From Paenibacillaceae bacterium UBA6304 (lineage in GTDB: Bacteria > Bacillota > Bacilli > Paenibacillales > Paenibacillaceae), in the NCBI GenBank assembly GCA_002439285.1, contig DJTQ01000138.1:1-6231 (forward strand): a DNA stretch of 6,231 nucleotides, written 5' to 3'. Below are positions 1 through 5,311 of the stretch, piece by piece. Below the pieces are notes generated by a model. That model was not told the DNA's origin. It saw only the letters and a list, made by a program, of their open reading frames with translations, and did not search any database. The position numbers and the translations under genes were made by a program. How positions within the stretch are numbered: position 1 is the stretch's first letter; every line of letters begins with the position of its first letter.

Positions 1-485
1 ACACGCTAATGGATGTGGCTACAGCTCATCCGTCGCTGTCTTATTTAAATTTGACCGGAGATCGGCTTCAAATACAAACCTGTGTAAGATGCGGCTGTTA
101 CGGCGTGATTTACATGGAGTACGATTCCTGCGGAATTCCGGGTTGGAGCCGATTTAACCGGATTCCGGACTATCTGCAAGACATCAGCTCAGAGGAATAT
201 GACGGGGAATATTTGGCGGCAGGCCCTTTGCTGGCGTTATCATCTCAGCCGCGTTCCGCATTTTATACGACAGAGTGGGGGTTATCGCAGCATAATTCTC
301 AAATCGGAGGACATCCAAGCTGGGTTCAGGATGCGGAGTATCCGGCGTGCCCTTGCTGCGCCAAGAGCATGGTCTTTATCGGACAACTGGACTGGGAAGA
401 CCTAGAAGAGTACGGAGAAGGCATTTACTATATGTTTCTTTGCCAAGAGGACAAGTTGACCGCCACGGTGTATCAGCAAAGCTGA
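1..485 (+). CDS. C-terminal part of a Cys-containing DUF1963/YwqG-like protein (5' end outside window)
   Basis: The reading frame is open from the left edge (codons at 3-5 and 6-8 are sense) and ends at TGA 483-485. The ATG at 9 has no visible ribosome binding site, so it is probably an internal methionine and the true start lies upstream. Numbered from that Met, the 158 residues contain Cys25, Cys28 and Cys30 and, later, a GGHPSWVQ segment (100-107) followed by a CPCC cluster (114-117) and FIGQLDW (123-129). A 'GGxPxWxQ ... CPxC ... M.F..Q' order is what I associate with DUF1963/YwqG-type proteins of unknown function; the two Cys groups could bind one zinc ion, which is inference. There is no signal peptide or membrane segment in the visible part. 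The next gene starts 136 bases downstream with its own promoter, so they are not obviously co-transcribed. Family assignment is from memory of the motif and moderately sure; the biochemical role is unknown. Confidence 0.72.
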   Translation, partial: TLMDVATAHPSLSYLNLTGDRLQIQTCVRCGCYGVIYMEYDSCGIPGWSRFNRIPDYLQDISSEEYDGEYLAAGPLLALSSQPRSAFYTTEWGLSQHNSQIGGHPSWVQDAEYPACPCCAKSMVFIGQLDWEDLEEYGEGIYYMFLCQEDKLTATVYQQS

Positions 486-542
486 GTTAGCCCTAAGTTA
501 TTCGCAGGCTGGGCAAATCGAAGAGGAGGGTAAATTATCATA

Positions 543-571
543 TTGCCTAAATAGAAAAAACTGTATATACT
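543..571 (+). promoter_or_regulatory. Sigma-A-type promoter for the stalk-domain protein gene
   Basis: A -35 box TTGCCT (543-548, 4 of 6 consensus bases) and a -10 box TATACT (566-571, 5 of 6) are separated by exactly 17 bases. Transcription would begin near 578, leaving a short AT-rich leader of about 45 bases before the ATG at 622. It is the best-formed promoter in this intergenic region. Confidence 0.6.
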
Positions 572-621
572 CTCTCTAAATCATTTTAAAATTAAAATAA
601 TTTGGGGAGGTATGGACAAAA

Positions 622-1293
622 ATGCACAAAAAATTAGCTGTCTCGCTAATTTCCGTTGCCATGCTGGGATGCTTGGGGACGGGCGTATATGCCGGTTCTA
701 ATTTGAAGGAGATCAAAGCTTATCTAAATACGGGAATGAAATTCAAAGTGGACGGACAGCCCGTGCAACTGACGAATAGTAGCGGGGCGGTGATTACTCC
801 GATTACTTATGACAATAATACATATTTACCTGTCCGCGCTGTATCCAATCTTCTGGGCGTCAATGTGAATTTTGACGGAAAGACGAATACAATCGAACTG
901 GGCGAGCAAACCGAAGGGGTCTCCATTGCCAAAGGTTTTGATTCCGGTTATCATACCAAGGACCCGAATATGACCGTTTATAACGGCGAGGATTACAAGG
1001 ACGTCTTCTTCGACAATGGAAGCGGGGCCCGCGGTAGTTCGTTCATGCTATATCCGGAAGGCAAATACCAAAAGTTGTACATTCAAGTCGCGGCCATCGG
1101 AGAGGACCTCAAGGAATTTACGATTCAGGATAGCGATACCGACACCGTGCTCAAACAACAGGATGTGAGAGTAGAGGACGGTCTGGTGACGATTGAAGCA
1201 AATATTGCGGGGGTGAAGTCGTTGTATGTTCGTGGGGACGCTCAGCGAGGCGGTTCCGTATTTATTCCGTTGACGACCTCGTACTATAAATAA
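622..1293 (+). CDS. Secreted stalk-domain (copper amine oxidase N-terminal-like) protein
   Basis: The 223-residue protein begins with a signal peptide: HKK then a hydrophobic core (5-21) and a VYA|G signal-peptidase-I-type site after Ala24. An MLGC at 14-17 resembles a lipobox but has an atypical Met, so release or wall association is more likely than lipidation. Residues about 39-94 match the stalk domain seen at the N-terminus of copper amine oxidases: a short 'VDGQPVQL' strand, an ITYDNNTYLPVRA core (YLPVRA 68-73), LLGVNV and a terminal IEL strand. The fold is structural and carries no copper or catalytic residues. Residues about 118-223 are beta-rich, with 'YNGEDYKDVFFDNG' and 'KLYIQVAAIGED' segments that resemble NPCBM-like carbohydrate-associated modules (tentative). 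The start is fixed by GGGGAGG at 604-610, 11 bases before ATG 622. An own promoter and a strong terminator make it monocistronic. A role in cell-surface binding or wall maintenance is inferred only. Confidence 0.85.
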   Translation: MHKKLAVSLISVAMLGCLGTGVYAGSNLKEIKAYLNTGMKFKVDGQPVQLTNSSGAVITPITYDNNTYLPVRAVSNLLGVNVNFDGKTNTIELGEQTEGVSIAKGFDSGYHTKDPNMTVYNGEDYKDVFFDNGSGARGSSFMLYPEGKYQKLYIQVAAIGEDLKEFTIQDSDTDTVLKQQDVRVEDGLVTIEANIAGVKSLYVRGDAQRGGSVFIPLTTSYYK

Positions 1294-1300
1294 AATACGA

Positions 1301-1329
1301 AAGAGACGCCGACCTCGGCGTCTTTTTTT
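1301..1329 (+). terminator. Intrinsic terminator of the stalk-domain gene
   Basis: AGACGCCGA (1304-1312) pairs with TCGGCGTCT (1315-1323), giving an eight-pair GC-rich stem closed by a tight ACCT loop. The stem can extend outward by weaker A-T and G-T pairs, and it runs into seven T residues (1323-1329). It lies 8 bases after the stop codon. Confidence 0.88.
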
Positions 1330-1382
1330 GAAATGAAACGAGCAAATACAACGTAATTCCGGTGCCGAGCGAGGAGAGAGAA

Positions 1383-1472
1383 ATGTTCGAAATGGCGGAG
1401 GACTCAAAAGGCCTTCTTAAAGCAGCGGAGGATTGGAGGACAGGAATATGCTTTTTTAAAGAAGTCGTGTGA
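1383..1472 (+). CDS. Possible small ORF, 29 residues
   Basis: ATG 1383 is preceded by GAGGAG (1371-1376) at 6 bases, an optimal arrangement, and the frame runs 29 codons to TGA 1470-1472. The peptide is acidic at its start (MFEMAEDSKG) and ends with a hydrophobic CFFKEVV. I recognise no family. It follows the stalk-gene terminator by about 55 bases and no promoter is obvious between. Because the region is purine-rich, a chance Shine-Dalgarno match is a serious alternative, so this is a weak call. Confidence 0.15.
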   Translation: MFEMAEDSKGLLKAAEDWRTGICFFKEVV

Positions 1473-1538
1473 AAAAGAAGGAAGAAAGATACGCATCGGT
1501 CAGGTATAATGGCGGTAAGATACTAAAGAGGAGAGTGC

Positions 1539-1713
1539 GTGCAATCCTTGAAGCATGTGAGCATCAGTCAGGAAATAAGAAGGGGATGCAGCAGTTCTGC
1601 ACCTGTTTGATATCGGATATATAATCTCTGCAAAAATCAGGATCGTAGATACGGAGGTGTTAGAGGAGGTTATGAGTAGCCTCCTAAATAAGGAACACGG
1701 TACGGATACGTAG
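1539..1713 (+). pseudogene. Frameshifted small gene remnant, about 57 residues when repaired
   Basis: GTG 1539 follows GAGGAG (1528-1533) at 5 bases and reads VQSLKHVSISQEIR. After this the same frame turns into low-quality sequence and stops at about 1608. The frame one base further on is open from 1579 to TAG 1711-1713 and reads GDAAVLHLFDIGYII, then EVLEEVMSSLLNKEHGTDT, which looks like genuine protein (hydrophobic strand, amphipathic helix, polar tail). Skipping one base near 1581, in the purine run AGAAGGGGA, joins the two. This suggests a one-base insertion or two-base deletion in a formerly intact gene, or a truncated copy of a longer one. A perfect TATAAT lies at 1505-1510 but its -35 box is not recognisable. 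I do not recognise the family. Chance alignment of two short frames cannot be ruled out. Confidence 0.35.
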
Positions 1714-1728
1714 AAATTGAGGACCCTT

Positions 1729-1748
1729 TATATTTATGCAAACGTTTG
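1729..1748 (+). promoter_or_regulatory. Possible -10 box and LacI-type operator before the esterase gene
   Basis: CAAACGTTTG (1739-1748) is a perfect 10-bp palindrome with a central CG, the architecture typical of LacI-family operators (the PurR box and CcpA cre sites have the same centre). It matches the CcpA cre consensus only partly, with three mismatches. A candidate -10 hexamer TATATT (1729-1734) ends 4 bases upstream, so the palindrome would cover the transcription start, fitting repression. No good -35 box is visible. The esterase ATG is 23 bases downstream. Confidence 0.35.
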
Positions 1749-1771
1749 AACTATTAAGCGGAGGGGAATAA

Positions 1772-2920
1772 ATGATCAGAAATTGGATTTATAAGTATAG
1801 TATTTGGGGACTTGTCGCATTAGTAATATTAGCGGTTACAGGTTGTGCTGAAGGACAGAAGCCAACCTCTGTTCAGCCTTCGCCAACCCTGAAGGTCAAT
1901 AATGCTCCAGATGAGACCAAAGGTACAGTGAGCATAGAGAAGCTCGGGGAACGGAGAATATTTGTTTACCTGCCGCCGGGTTATGAAACCGGCGAAGACC
2001 GTTATCCTGTAGTGTATATGAACGACGGGCGGAATGTGTTCAATACCGGCACCAGTTCTTTCAATAAAGAGTGGCTGGTTGACAAGAAGGTAGACGAGCT
2101 TGTTAAAGAGAGCAAGATGGAAAAAGTCATTGTAGTTGCAGTCGATGCAGGCGAAGGGTCAGACCGGGGGAATGAGTATGTCCCTTTCCCTAATGATTCT
2201 GTTCCTTCGGATGGAACCGGGGCGGAGGAATTTACCCGGTTTTTTATTGAAACCGTCATTCCCTTCGCGGATTCAACATACAGAACGATCCCGGACAGGG
2301 AACATCGGATGATCATGGGATCGTCATTTGGCGGGGTGCAGGCGTTTTGGATGGGCTATCACCATCCGGAGTTGTTTTCGATGATCGGTGCAATGTCTGT
2401 CTCCACATGGGTAGCTAACGGACCAGCGTATGAAGAGTGGACGCAAGAAACCGGGAAGCCGGATGTGAAGATTTGGCTGGACATGGGAGCTACGGAAGAA
2501 ATGGTAATCGATCCATTGGTAGATTTACTTTTGTCGAAGGGATTTAAATATGGACAGGATTTATTTTTTCAGATGGATCCTATCGGGGTGCATGACGAGA
2601 GTTCCTGGTCCAGACGAGTACATAGTCCACTAATCATGTTCGCCGGGAAAGAACCCGGTCAACCGGTGAAGTTGGAAGTTAGCGACTATATGTCAATTTC
2701 CTGGCAGGAAGAACCTTATCTCCGCCTCAATCCGGTAGTCACTATGGATAACGGAATGGATTATTCTGTTCCCTCCGAAGCCTCCTACAAAGTGCTGAAT
2801 CCCGAGGCAGGGCAGGTAGATTCATCAGGAAGAGTGACTTTTTTGAAGCAGGAAGATTTGCGTGTGGAAGTGACATATCAAGGTATGACCCAGTTATATC
2901 AAATCAATCATGATCGATAG
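1772..2920 (+). CDS. Lipoprotein alpha/beta-hydrolase esterase (Fes/IroE-like, putative esterase family)
   Basis: The 382-residue protein starts at ATG 1772, five bases after GGAGGGG. Residues 1-25 form a lipoprotein signal peptide (hydrophobic core 11-22, lipobox VTGC with Cys25), followed by a Ser/Pro/Thr-rich linker to about 45, so the enzyme should be anchored outside the membrane. The catalytic domain (about 50-290) shows the 'IFVYLPPGYETG' opening, YPVVYMNDG (78-86), the nucleophile elbow GSSFG with Ser185, a WLDMGATEE segment (235-243) that in this family carries the acid, and HDESSW with the likely catalytic His274. These are hallmarks of the putative-esterase family that includes enterochelin esterases and other short-chain carboxyl esterases; the substrate cannot be told from sequence. 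Residues about 296-382 are an added beta-rich region with 'NPVVTMDNGMDYSVPSEASY' and 'AGQVDSSGRVTF', resembling a bacterial Ig-like (Big2-type) domain. No siderophore gene is nearby, so ferric-siderophore hydrolysis is not supported by context. Confidence 0.87.
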   Translation: MIRNWIYKYSIWGLVALVILAVTGCAEGQKPTSVQPSPTLKVNNAPDETKGTVSIEKLGERRIFVYLPPGYETGEDRYPVVYMNDGRNVFNTGTSSFNKEWLVDKKVDELVKESKMEKVIVVAVDAGEGSDRGNEYVPFPNDSVPSDGTGAEEFTRFFIETVIPFADSTYRTIPDREHRMIMGSSFGGVQAFWMGYHHPELFSMIGAMSVSTWVANGPAYEEWTQETGKPDVKIWLDMGATEEMVIDPLVDLLLSKGFKYGQDLFFQMDPIGVHDESSWSRRVHSPLIMFAGKEPGQPVKLEVSDYMSISWQEEPYLRLNPVVTMDNGMDYSVPSEASYKVLNPEAGQVDSSGRVTFLKQEDLRVEVTYQGMTQLYQINHDR

Positions 2921-2958
2921 GCAGTAGGACTATCGATGGTATGGTCATAATCAGACAA

Positions 2959-2992
2959 AAGAGCCGGCGCATAGCGCGGCTCTTAGTTTTTT
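2959..2992. terminator. Shared terminator between esterase (+) and sulfurtransferase (-) genes
   Basis: AAGAGCCG (2959-2966) pairs with CGGCTCTT (2977-2984), with an inner CGC/GCG pairing around an ATA loop and one bulged G. On the plus strand it is followed by AG and six T residues (2987-2992). On the minus strand the hairpin is followed by TTTT, a weaker tract, so it probably acts in both directions. The minus-strand stop codon (2991-2993) overlaps the plus-strand T-tract. Confidence 0.82.
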
Positions 2993-3854
2993 ACTTCTCT
3001 TGAGTTGTAATGGGATTATCCTCGTAACTAATCCAATCGCTCCAGCTACCCGCATAGAGCTTCGCCTGCGGGTAGCCCAGCCGGTGCAGCGCCAGCACGT
3101 TCGGGCAGGCACTGATGCCGGAGCCGCAGTAGACGATGGCGCTGCGGCCGGCGTCCAGTGCTTGGATGACTGGGGCGAGCTGCTCGCGGAGCGCAGGCTC
3201 CGCAAGCCAGGCCCCCTGGTCATCCAGCACGCCCTTCCAGAACCGATTGATCGCGCCGGGGATATGCCCGGCCTTCGCGTCAATCGGTTCCTGGTCTCCC
3301 GTGTACCGCGAAGCGTCGCGGGAGTCCACCAGCAGGACGCCGGGATCGCGGAGCGCCCGGCGGACCTCGTCCACGTCCGCGAGCATGTCGCCGCGGACGT
3401 TTGGCGTGAACGACGCGGGCACCGTGGTGCGCACCGAGTCGTTCACGGGAAAGCCGCCGGCTTGCCAGGCGGCAAAGCCCCCGTCCATGACAACGACGTT
3501 GTCATGGCCCAGCCAGCGCAGCAGCCACCACAGCCGCGCGGCGTACAAGCCGCCCTGGTCGTCGTAGGCGACGACGCGGGTGTCGTTCCCGATGCCCGCG
3601 CTCCCCAAGCGGGCGGCAAGCGCCTGCGGATCGGGCAAAGGATGCCGTCCGCCGTGATTTCCAACCGGTGCCGAGAGGTCTCTCTCGACATCCAGGAATA
3701 CGGCGCCGGGAATGTGGGAGACGGCATAAGCCGCCTGCCCCGCTTCCGGATTTCCGAGCTCAAAACGGCAGTCCACAATGACGAGGTCCGGCTCGTACAT
3801 CCGGGCCAGCAGCCATTTTGGCGATACAATTGGATTACTGGGATTGATGTCCAT
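2991..3854 (-). CDS. Sulfurtransferase, two rhodanese domains (3-mercaptopyruvate/thiosulfate type)
   Basis: This 287-residue cytoplasmic enzyme would move sulfane sulfur from thiosulfate or 3-mercaptopyruvate to an acceptor such as cyanide or a thiol. The N-terminal rhodanese domain (about 8-135) shows VDCRF (27-31), SHIPGA (46-51), GGRHPLP (68-74) and MDGGFAAW (123-130); its active-site position is YDDQGG (97-102), lacking Cys, as is usual for the inactive half. The C-terminal domain has LLVDSRD, GHIPGAIN and the active loop CGSGIS with catalytic Cys243; a CGSG loop is typical of the mercaptopyruvate-type subgroup, whereas classical rhodanese has CRKG. The length is normal for the family. 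The start is ATG 3854: AAAGGGG (3863-3869) lies 8 bases before it. A longer frame reaching 3923 has no such site and would add 23 residues not expected in the family. Its GC content is far above that of its neighbours (about 72% in 60-base samples). It is divergent from the EamA permease gene; a functional link is not evident. Confidence 0.92.
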   Translation of the reverse strand: MDINPSNPIVSPKWLLARMYEPDLVIVDCRFELGNPEAGQAAYAVSHIPGAVFLDVERDLSAPVGNHGGRHPLPDPQALAARLGSAGIGNDTRVVAYDDQGGLYAARLWWLLRWLGHDNVVVMDGGFAAWQAGGFPVNDSVRTTVPASFTPNVRGDMLADVDEVRRALRDPGVLLVDSRDASRYTGDQEPIDAKAGHIPGAINRFWKGVLDDQGAWLAEPALREQLAPVIQALDAGRSAIVYCGSGISACPNVLALHRLGYPQAKLYAGSWSDWISYEDNPITTQEK

Positions 3855-3913
3855 GAATGAGTCCCCTTTATTTAGAATTCCTAAGTAAACAAGCGATTCC
3901 TGTGAATATCTAC

Positions 3914-3942
3914 AATGTAGCACACCGTTTGAGGAGCTTCAA
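3914..3942 (-). promoter_or_regulatory. Promoter for the sulfurtransferase gene with overlapping palindrome
   Basis: Read on the minus strand, TTGAAG (3942-3937) and TACATT (3919-3914) are separated by 17 bases, and the -10 box is preceded by TGC, an extended -10 element. The leader to ATG 3854 would be about 55 bases. The -10 box lies inside CTACA-A-TGTAG (3910-3920), a perfect 11-base palindrome that could be an operator. Confidence 0.5.
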
Positions 3943-4020
3943 AATGAATATTCGTTCTATAACAATTGGTGATATGGAACCCCGGGTATTTGTTGCTTTC
4001 ATATTCTATTCATATTTTCA

Positions 4021-4050
4021 TTGAACGAACTCACGGGCATCGTCTATAAT
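4021..4050 (+). promoter_or_regulatory. Promoter for the EamA permease gene
   Basis: TTGAAC (4021-4026) and a perfect TATAAT (4045-4050) are spaced 18 bases apart, giving a predicted start near 4057 and a leader of about 70 bases. AT-rich sequence with two TTCATATT copies (3998-4005 and 4009-4016) lies immediately upstream and could act like an UP element or activator site. Confidence 0.6.
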
Positions 4051-4060
4051 TAGGGACGGC

Positions 4061-4090
4061 TTACCGAATCCCAAAGTAAGTTACGGAATC
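4061..4090 (+). repeat. Imperfect 10-bp direct repeat in the permease leader
   Basis: TTACCGAATC (4061-4070) and TTACGGAATC (4081-4090) match at 9 of 10 bases and start exactly 20 bases apart, about two helical turns. They lie just downstream of the predicted transcription start, where a bound regulator could block transcription. Chance duplication of a 10-mer is possible. Confidence 0.45.
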
Positions 4091-4127
4091 TAACGCCATA
4101 ACCATATTGAAGCGGGGAGCAGTTCTC

Positions 4128-5051
4128 ATGAATCTCAAATCCAAGTCATCGGTCTCGTATGAGCTTCTATATATCATAGGAATTATTGCAATTTCGTTCT
4201 CGTCCATCTTTATTCGCTGGTCGAGCGCAGAAGTATCCGTTGTGGGCATGTATCGTCTATACCTTACAAATTTGCTGATGCTGCCGTTCGTGTGGAAATA
4301 CCGCAAAGAAATAATAAACCTAACCGCCAAACAATGGCGCGGCCTGTTGCTGTCCGGGACGATGCTAGGACTTCACTTCCTATTGTGGATGAGCTCCTTG
4401 CGTTTGACCACCGTGGCGAGCTCAACGGTCATTCTTACGCTGGAGCCGATTCTCGTGATGTTCGGTTCTTTCTTTCTGTTCGGCGCAAAAATCAACCGTC
4501 CTATGCTGGTAGGCATGGGCGTGGCTCTCCTCGGATCTATAGCGATCGGCTCGGGTGATTTTAATTTGTCGGGTACGGCGCTCCATGGCGATCTTCTTTC
4601 CTTGCTCGGTACGGTTGCGGTCGCGGTACATATGCTGATCGGCAAACAACTGCTTAAGGACATGAGCGCTTTCGTGTATAATTTTTGCGTATTTTTTATG
4701 GCTGGGTCGCTGCTCGCGGTGTATAATCTGGCACTCGGATACCCCTTTACCGGATATGCGCCGAAAGAGTGGGGGATTTACCTGCTGCTTGCCATCGTAC
4801 CGACCTTGTTCGGACATTATTTGTTCAATTGGCTGATGAAGTTTATCAGCGCTTCCGCTGTTTCGATGGCGGTCCTGGGTGAGCCGGTATTCGCCTCTTT
4901 ACTGGCCTGGCTGCTGCTTAAGGAGAGCCTGACCGGTCTGCAGTTGGTTGCAGGGGTTGCCATTTTGGGTGGTGTATGGATCTTTATCCGTTACGGAAAA
5001 GAAACCCCTGACGCCGAGCCGGAACAAATCTCTCTAAAAGAATCCGCCTAG
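4128..5051 (+). CDS. EamA-family (drug/metabolite transporter superfamily) permease
   Basis: The 307-residue protein is an integral membrane permease with about ten hydrophobic helices in two homologous EamA halves (about 14-147 and 159-293). The first half shows IGIIAISFSSIFIRW, a 'GMYRL' helix start and HFLLWMSSLRLTTVASSTV before a LEPILV helix. The second half ends with the matching GHYLFNWLMKFISASAVSM, LGEPVFASLLAWLLLKE and VAGVAILGGVWIF pattern. The repeat of the 'small-residue helix then EP' motif in both halves is the family signature. Members export amino acids, nucleosides or other metabolites; the substrate cannot be predicted here. The start is ATG 4128, with GGGGAG (4114-4119) 8 bases upstream. 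An in-frame TTG at 4107 would place that site inside the gene and is disfavoured. The short tail (KETPDAEPEQ...) is polar and cytoplasmic. The gene has its own promoter, is divergent from the sulfurtransferase gene, and has no clear terminator before the one at 5365-5390. Confidence 0.92.
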   Translation: MNLKSKSSVSYELLYIIGIIAISFSSIFIRWSSAEVSVVGMYRLYLTNLLMLPFVWKYRKEIINLTAKQWRGLLLSGTMLGLHFLLWMSSLRLTTVASSTVILTLEPILVMFGSFFLFGAKINRPMLVGMGVALLGSIAIGSGDFNLSGTALHGDLLSLLGTVAVAVHMLIGKQLLKDMSAFVYNFCVFFMAGSLLAVYNLALGYPFTGYAPKEWGIYLLLAIVPTLFGHYLFNWLMKFISASAVSMAVLGEPVFASLLAWLLLKESLTGLQLVAGVAILGGVWIFIRYGKETPDAEPEQISLKESA

Positions 5052-5110
5052 AATGTAAGAGGCACTCTCGACTCCCGATTCCCCGACCCCCGGCTCTCGA
5101 TACAATATAA

Positions 5111-5139
5111 CAATTAGTGGACTTTTTGGGCGCTATTTT
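5111..5139 (+). repeat. 29-bp palindromic repeat, copy A (direct)
   Basis: This is the most divergent copy. Its core GGACTTTT-TGGGCGC (from 5119) matches copy B at 19 of 22 positions when the shared core is aligned. It starts 50 bases before copy B in the same orientation. Confidence 0.65.
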
Positions 5140-5160
5140 TCGAATATAGGATTTGAGCGA

Positions 5161-5189
5161 GATATAAGGGACTTTTAGGGCCCTATTTC
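5161..5189 (+). repeat. 29-bp palindromic repeat, copy B (direct)
   Basis: It contains TAAGGGACTTTTA (5165-5177), which is identical over 13 bases to the reverse complement of copy C. B and C face each other across a 42-base gap and could form a long cruciform or RNA hairpin. Confidence 0.8.
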
Positions 5190-5231
5190 TTTGGATCTTG
5201 CTAAAATTGGAGGTTTGGGCATTATTGCGGC

Positions 5232-5260
5232 AAAATAAGACCTTAAAAGTCCCTTATTTT
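5232..5260 (-). repeat. 29-bp palindromic repeat, copy C (inverted)
   Basis: The copy is bounded by the perfect 8-bp inverted repeat AAAATAAG / CTTATTTT with 13 bases between. It matches copy D, in the same orientation, at 26 of 29 positions. Confidence 0.85.
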
Positions 5261-5282
5261 CTTCGGAAAGCTATCTATTGCG

Positions 5283-5311
5283 AAAATAAGACCCTAAATG
5301 TCTCTTATTTT
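5283..5311 (-). repeat. 29-bp palindromic repeat, copy D (inverted)
   Basis: It is bounded by AAAATAAGA / TCTTATTTT, a perfect 9-bp inverted repeat, and lies 51 bases from copy C. C and D are more similar to each other (26 of 29) than to A, so C/D may be the younger pair. Confidence 0.85.

Larger units (their letters stand above)
1330..1771. other. 442-base region without an intact gene
   Basis: No frame on either strand carries a convincing full-length gene. From left to right it holds a possible 29-codon ORF with a good ribosome binding site (1383-1472), a perfect TATAAT hexamer (1505-1510) without a recognisable -35 box, a frameshifted small coding remnant (1539-1713) containing a 9-bp hairpin (1664-1685), and a LacI-type palindrome (1739-1748) next to the esterase gene. 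The upper strand is markedly purine-rich (many GGAGG and GAGGAG runs), which makes chance Shine-Dalgarno matches frequent here. Confidence 0.6.

Noticed and set aside
523..530. GAGGAGGG, a strong Shine-Dalgarno-like site after the first gene
   Set aside because: No ATG or GTG follows at usable distance; a TTG at 543 would give only a few codons before a stop.
1048..1407. 119-codon minus-strand ORF across the stalk gene and its terminator
   Set aside because: It is antisense to the well-supported stalk-domain gene, spans its terminator hairpin and has no recognisable domain.
3000..3860. Long plus-strand ORF opposite the sulfurtransferase gene
   Set aside because: High GC removes stop codons from the antisense frames. 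The minus-strand frame has clear rhodanese motifs; the plus-strand product is low-complexity Ala/Arg/Val-rich.
3855..3923. N-terminal extension of the sulfurtransferase (start at 3923)
   Set aside because: The extra 23 residues do not fit the family, the DNA there is AT-rich with the promoter nearby, and the good ribosome binding site serves ATG 3854.
4107..4127. TTG start for the permease
   Set aside because: The Shine-Dalgarno site GGGGAG lies inside this extension and is ideally spaced for ATG 4128.
4057..4127. Riboswitch in the 70-base permease leader
   Set aside because: Only a 5-bp stem (CTTAC/GTAAG) and a direct repeat are visible; there is no conserved aptamer core and no terminator/antiterminator pair.
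5111..5311. CRISPR-like array: 29-bp repeats separated by 21-22-bp spacers
   Set aside because: Only four copies, in two opposite orientations, each internally palindromic and divergent, and with no cas genes. An inverted intergenic repeat explains it better.
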